A DNA stretch of 64,000 nucleotides from Microcoleus sp. FACHB-68 (GTDB lineage: Bacteria; Cyanobacteriota; Cyanobacteriia; Cyanobacteriales; Oscillatoriaceae). Below, one piece after another: positions 63,794 to 64,000 of this stretch (positions are counted from its first letter, which is position 1; each line of letters opens with the position of its first letter). Location: positions 124,001 through 188,000 of the forward strand of contig NZ_JACJOT010000009.1 in assembly GCF_014695715.1 (NCBI RefSeq), given 5' to 3'. The notes beneath the pieces were generated by a model. That model was not told where the DNA came from and did not search any database. It was given only the letters and a program-made list of their open reading frames with translations. The position numbers and the translations under genes are program-made.

Positions 63794-64000
63794 GTGCAGA
63801 TGTTAAGTCTCAAGGTTTACTTTGTTCTATAGCTAGTCAATCGCGATCGCCCAATCGAGTCATGTTTGGTTTCACGTTACTTACTGATTCACAAGTAAGG
63901 ACTTGACAGACTCAACTCAACCTACAGCGAGGGGCGGTCGCACTAATTTGCTTAAGGCCAGAAAACCTTACAAAAGCATTGCCTACTCGAAGCCTGAAGG
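63794..64000. other. right edge, no gene
   Basis: About 207 bp to the end of the window. It includes a HIP1 site (GCGATCGC near 63842). No coding sequence seen. Confidence 0.5.

Overview
This window is from a cyanobacterium, most likely a filamentous Oscillatoria/Microcoleus-type genome (the genus is inference). The evidence is psbN and psbH on opposite strands, ntcA, the cyanobacteria-specific DUF3084 and DUF3146 proteins, scattered HIP1 octamers (GCGATCGC) and a very high density of the palindrome GCCGGC. Most of the window is ordinary chromosome: short operons, many genes on alternating strands, and intergenic gaps of 100-500 bp.

Layout. 1-4.2 kb: glycosyltransferases and a GNAT acetyltransferase, part of a polysaccharide locus cut by the left edge. 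4.3-12.8 kb: a secreted double aspartyl protease, then a signalling operon (CheY-like receiver, CheC-like phosphatase, PAS-GAF-diguanylate cyclase) and a CHASE3/PAS histidine kinase. 12.9-26.6 kb: tRNA-Gly(CCC), HD phosphohydrolase, AI-2E-type exporter, OppC-like permease, uridine phosphorylase, TsaB, a GH31 glucosidase, TspO-like protein, methyltransferase, HAD hydrolase and tRNA-Ala(CGC).

26.65-29.6 kb is the most striking region: the decayed remains of a type V-K CRISPR-associated transposon (CAST) sitting 8 bp downstream of tRNA-Ala. I can read an apparent right end with TnsB-type repeats, a two-repeat CRISPR array with a 37-nt V-K-like repeat, a frameshifted N-terminal fragment of cas12k, a cargo restriction-modification pair (intact HNH nuclease gene, broken C5 methyltransferase), and a tnsB-tniQ fusion relic. 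All protein remnants lie on the minus strand in canonical CAST order (tnsB-tniQ-cargo-cas12k-CRISPR-tRNA). tnsC, most of cas12k and the left end are gone.

29.8-44.5 kb: Uma2 protein, peroxiredoxin-glutaredoxin hybrid, psbN/psbH, tatA, pth, YqgF-like protein, DUF3084, ntcA with a probable autoregulatory NtcA box, fabI, DUF547, glycosyltransferase, acyltransferase, rhodanese, thioredoxin-NHL protein. 45.2-53.65 kb: a degenerate DUF4347 fragment followed by three tandem paralogous beta-helix/RTX-type secreted proteins whose leader regions are also duplicated. 54-64 kb: an RCK-channel-RCK potassium-channel-like protein, a large hybrid histidine kinase co-transcribed with an XRE regulator, a frameshifted GNAT gene, a Ser/Thr kinase, a HepT/MntA toxin-antitoxin pair, and a truncated second copy of the GNAT segment.

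Product names come from reading motifs in the translations. No database search was run.
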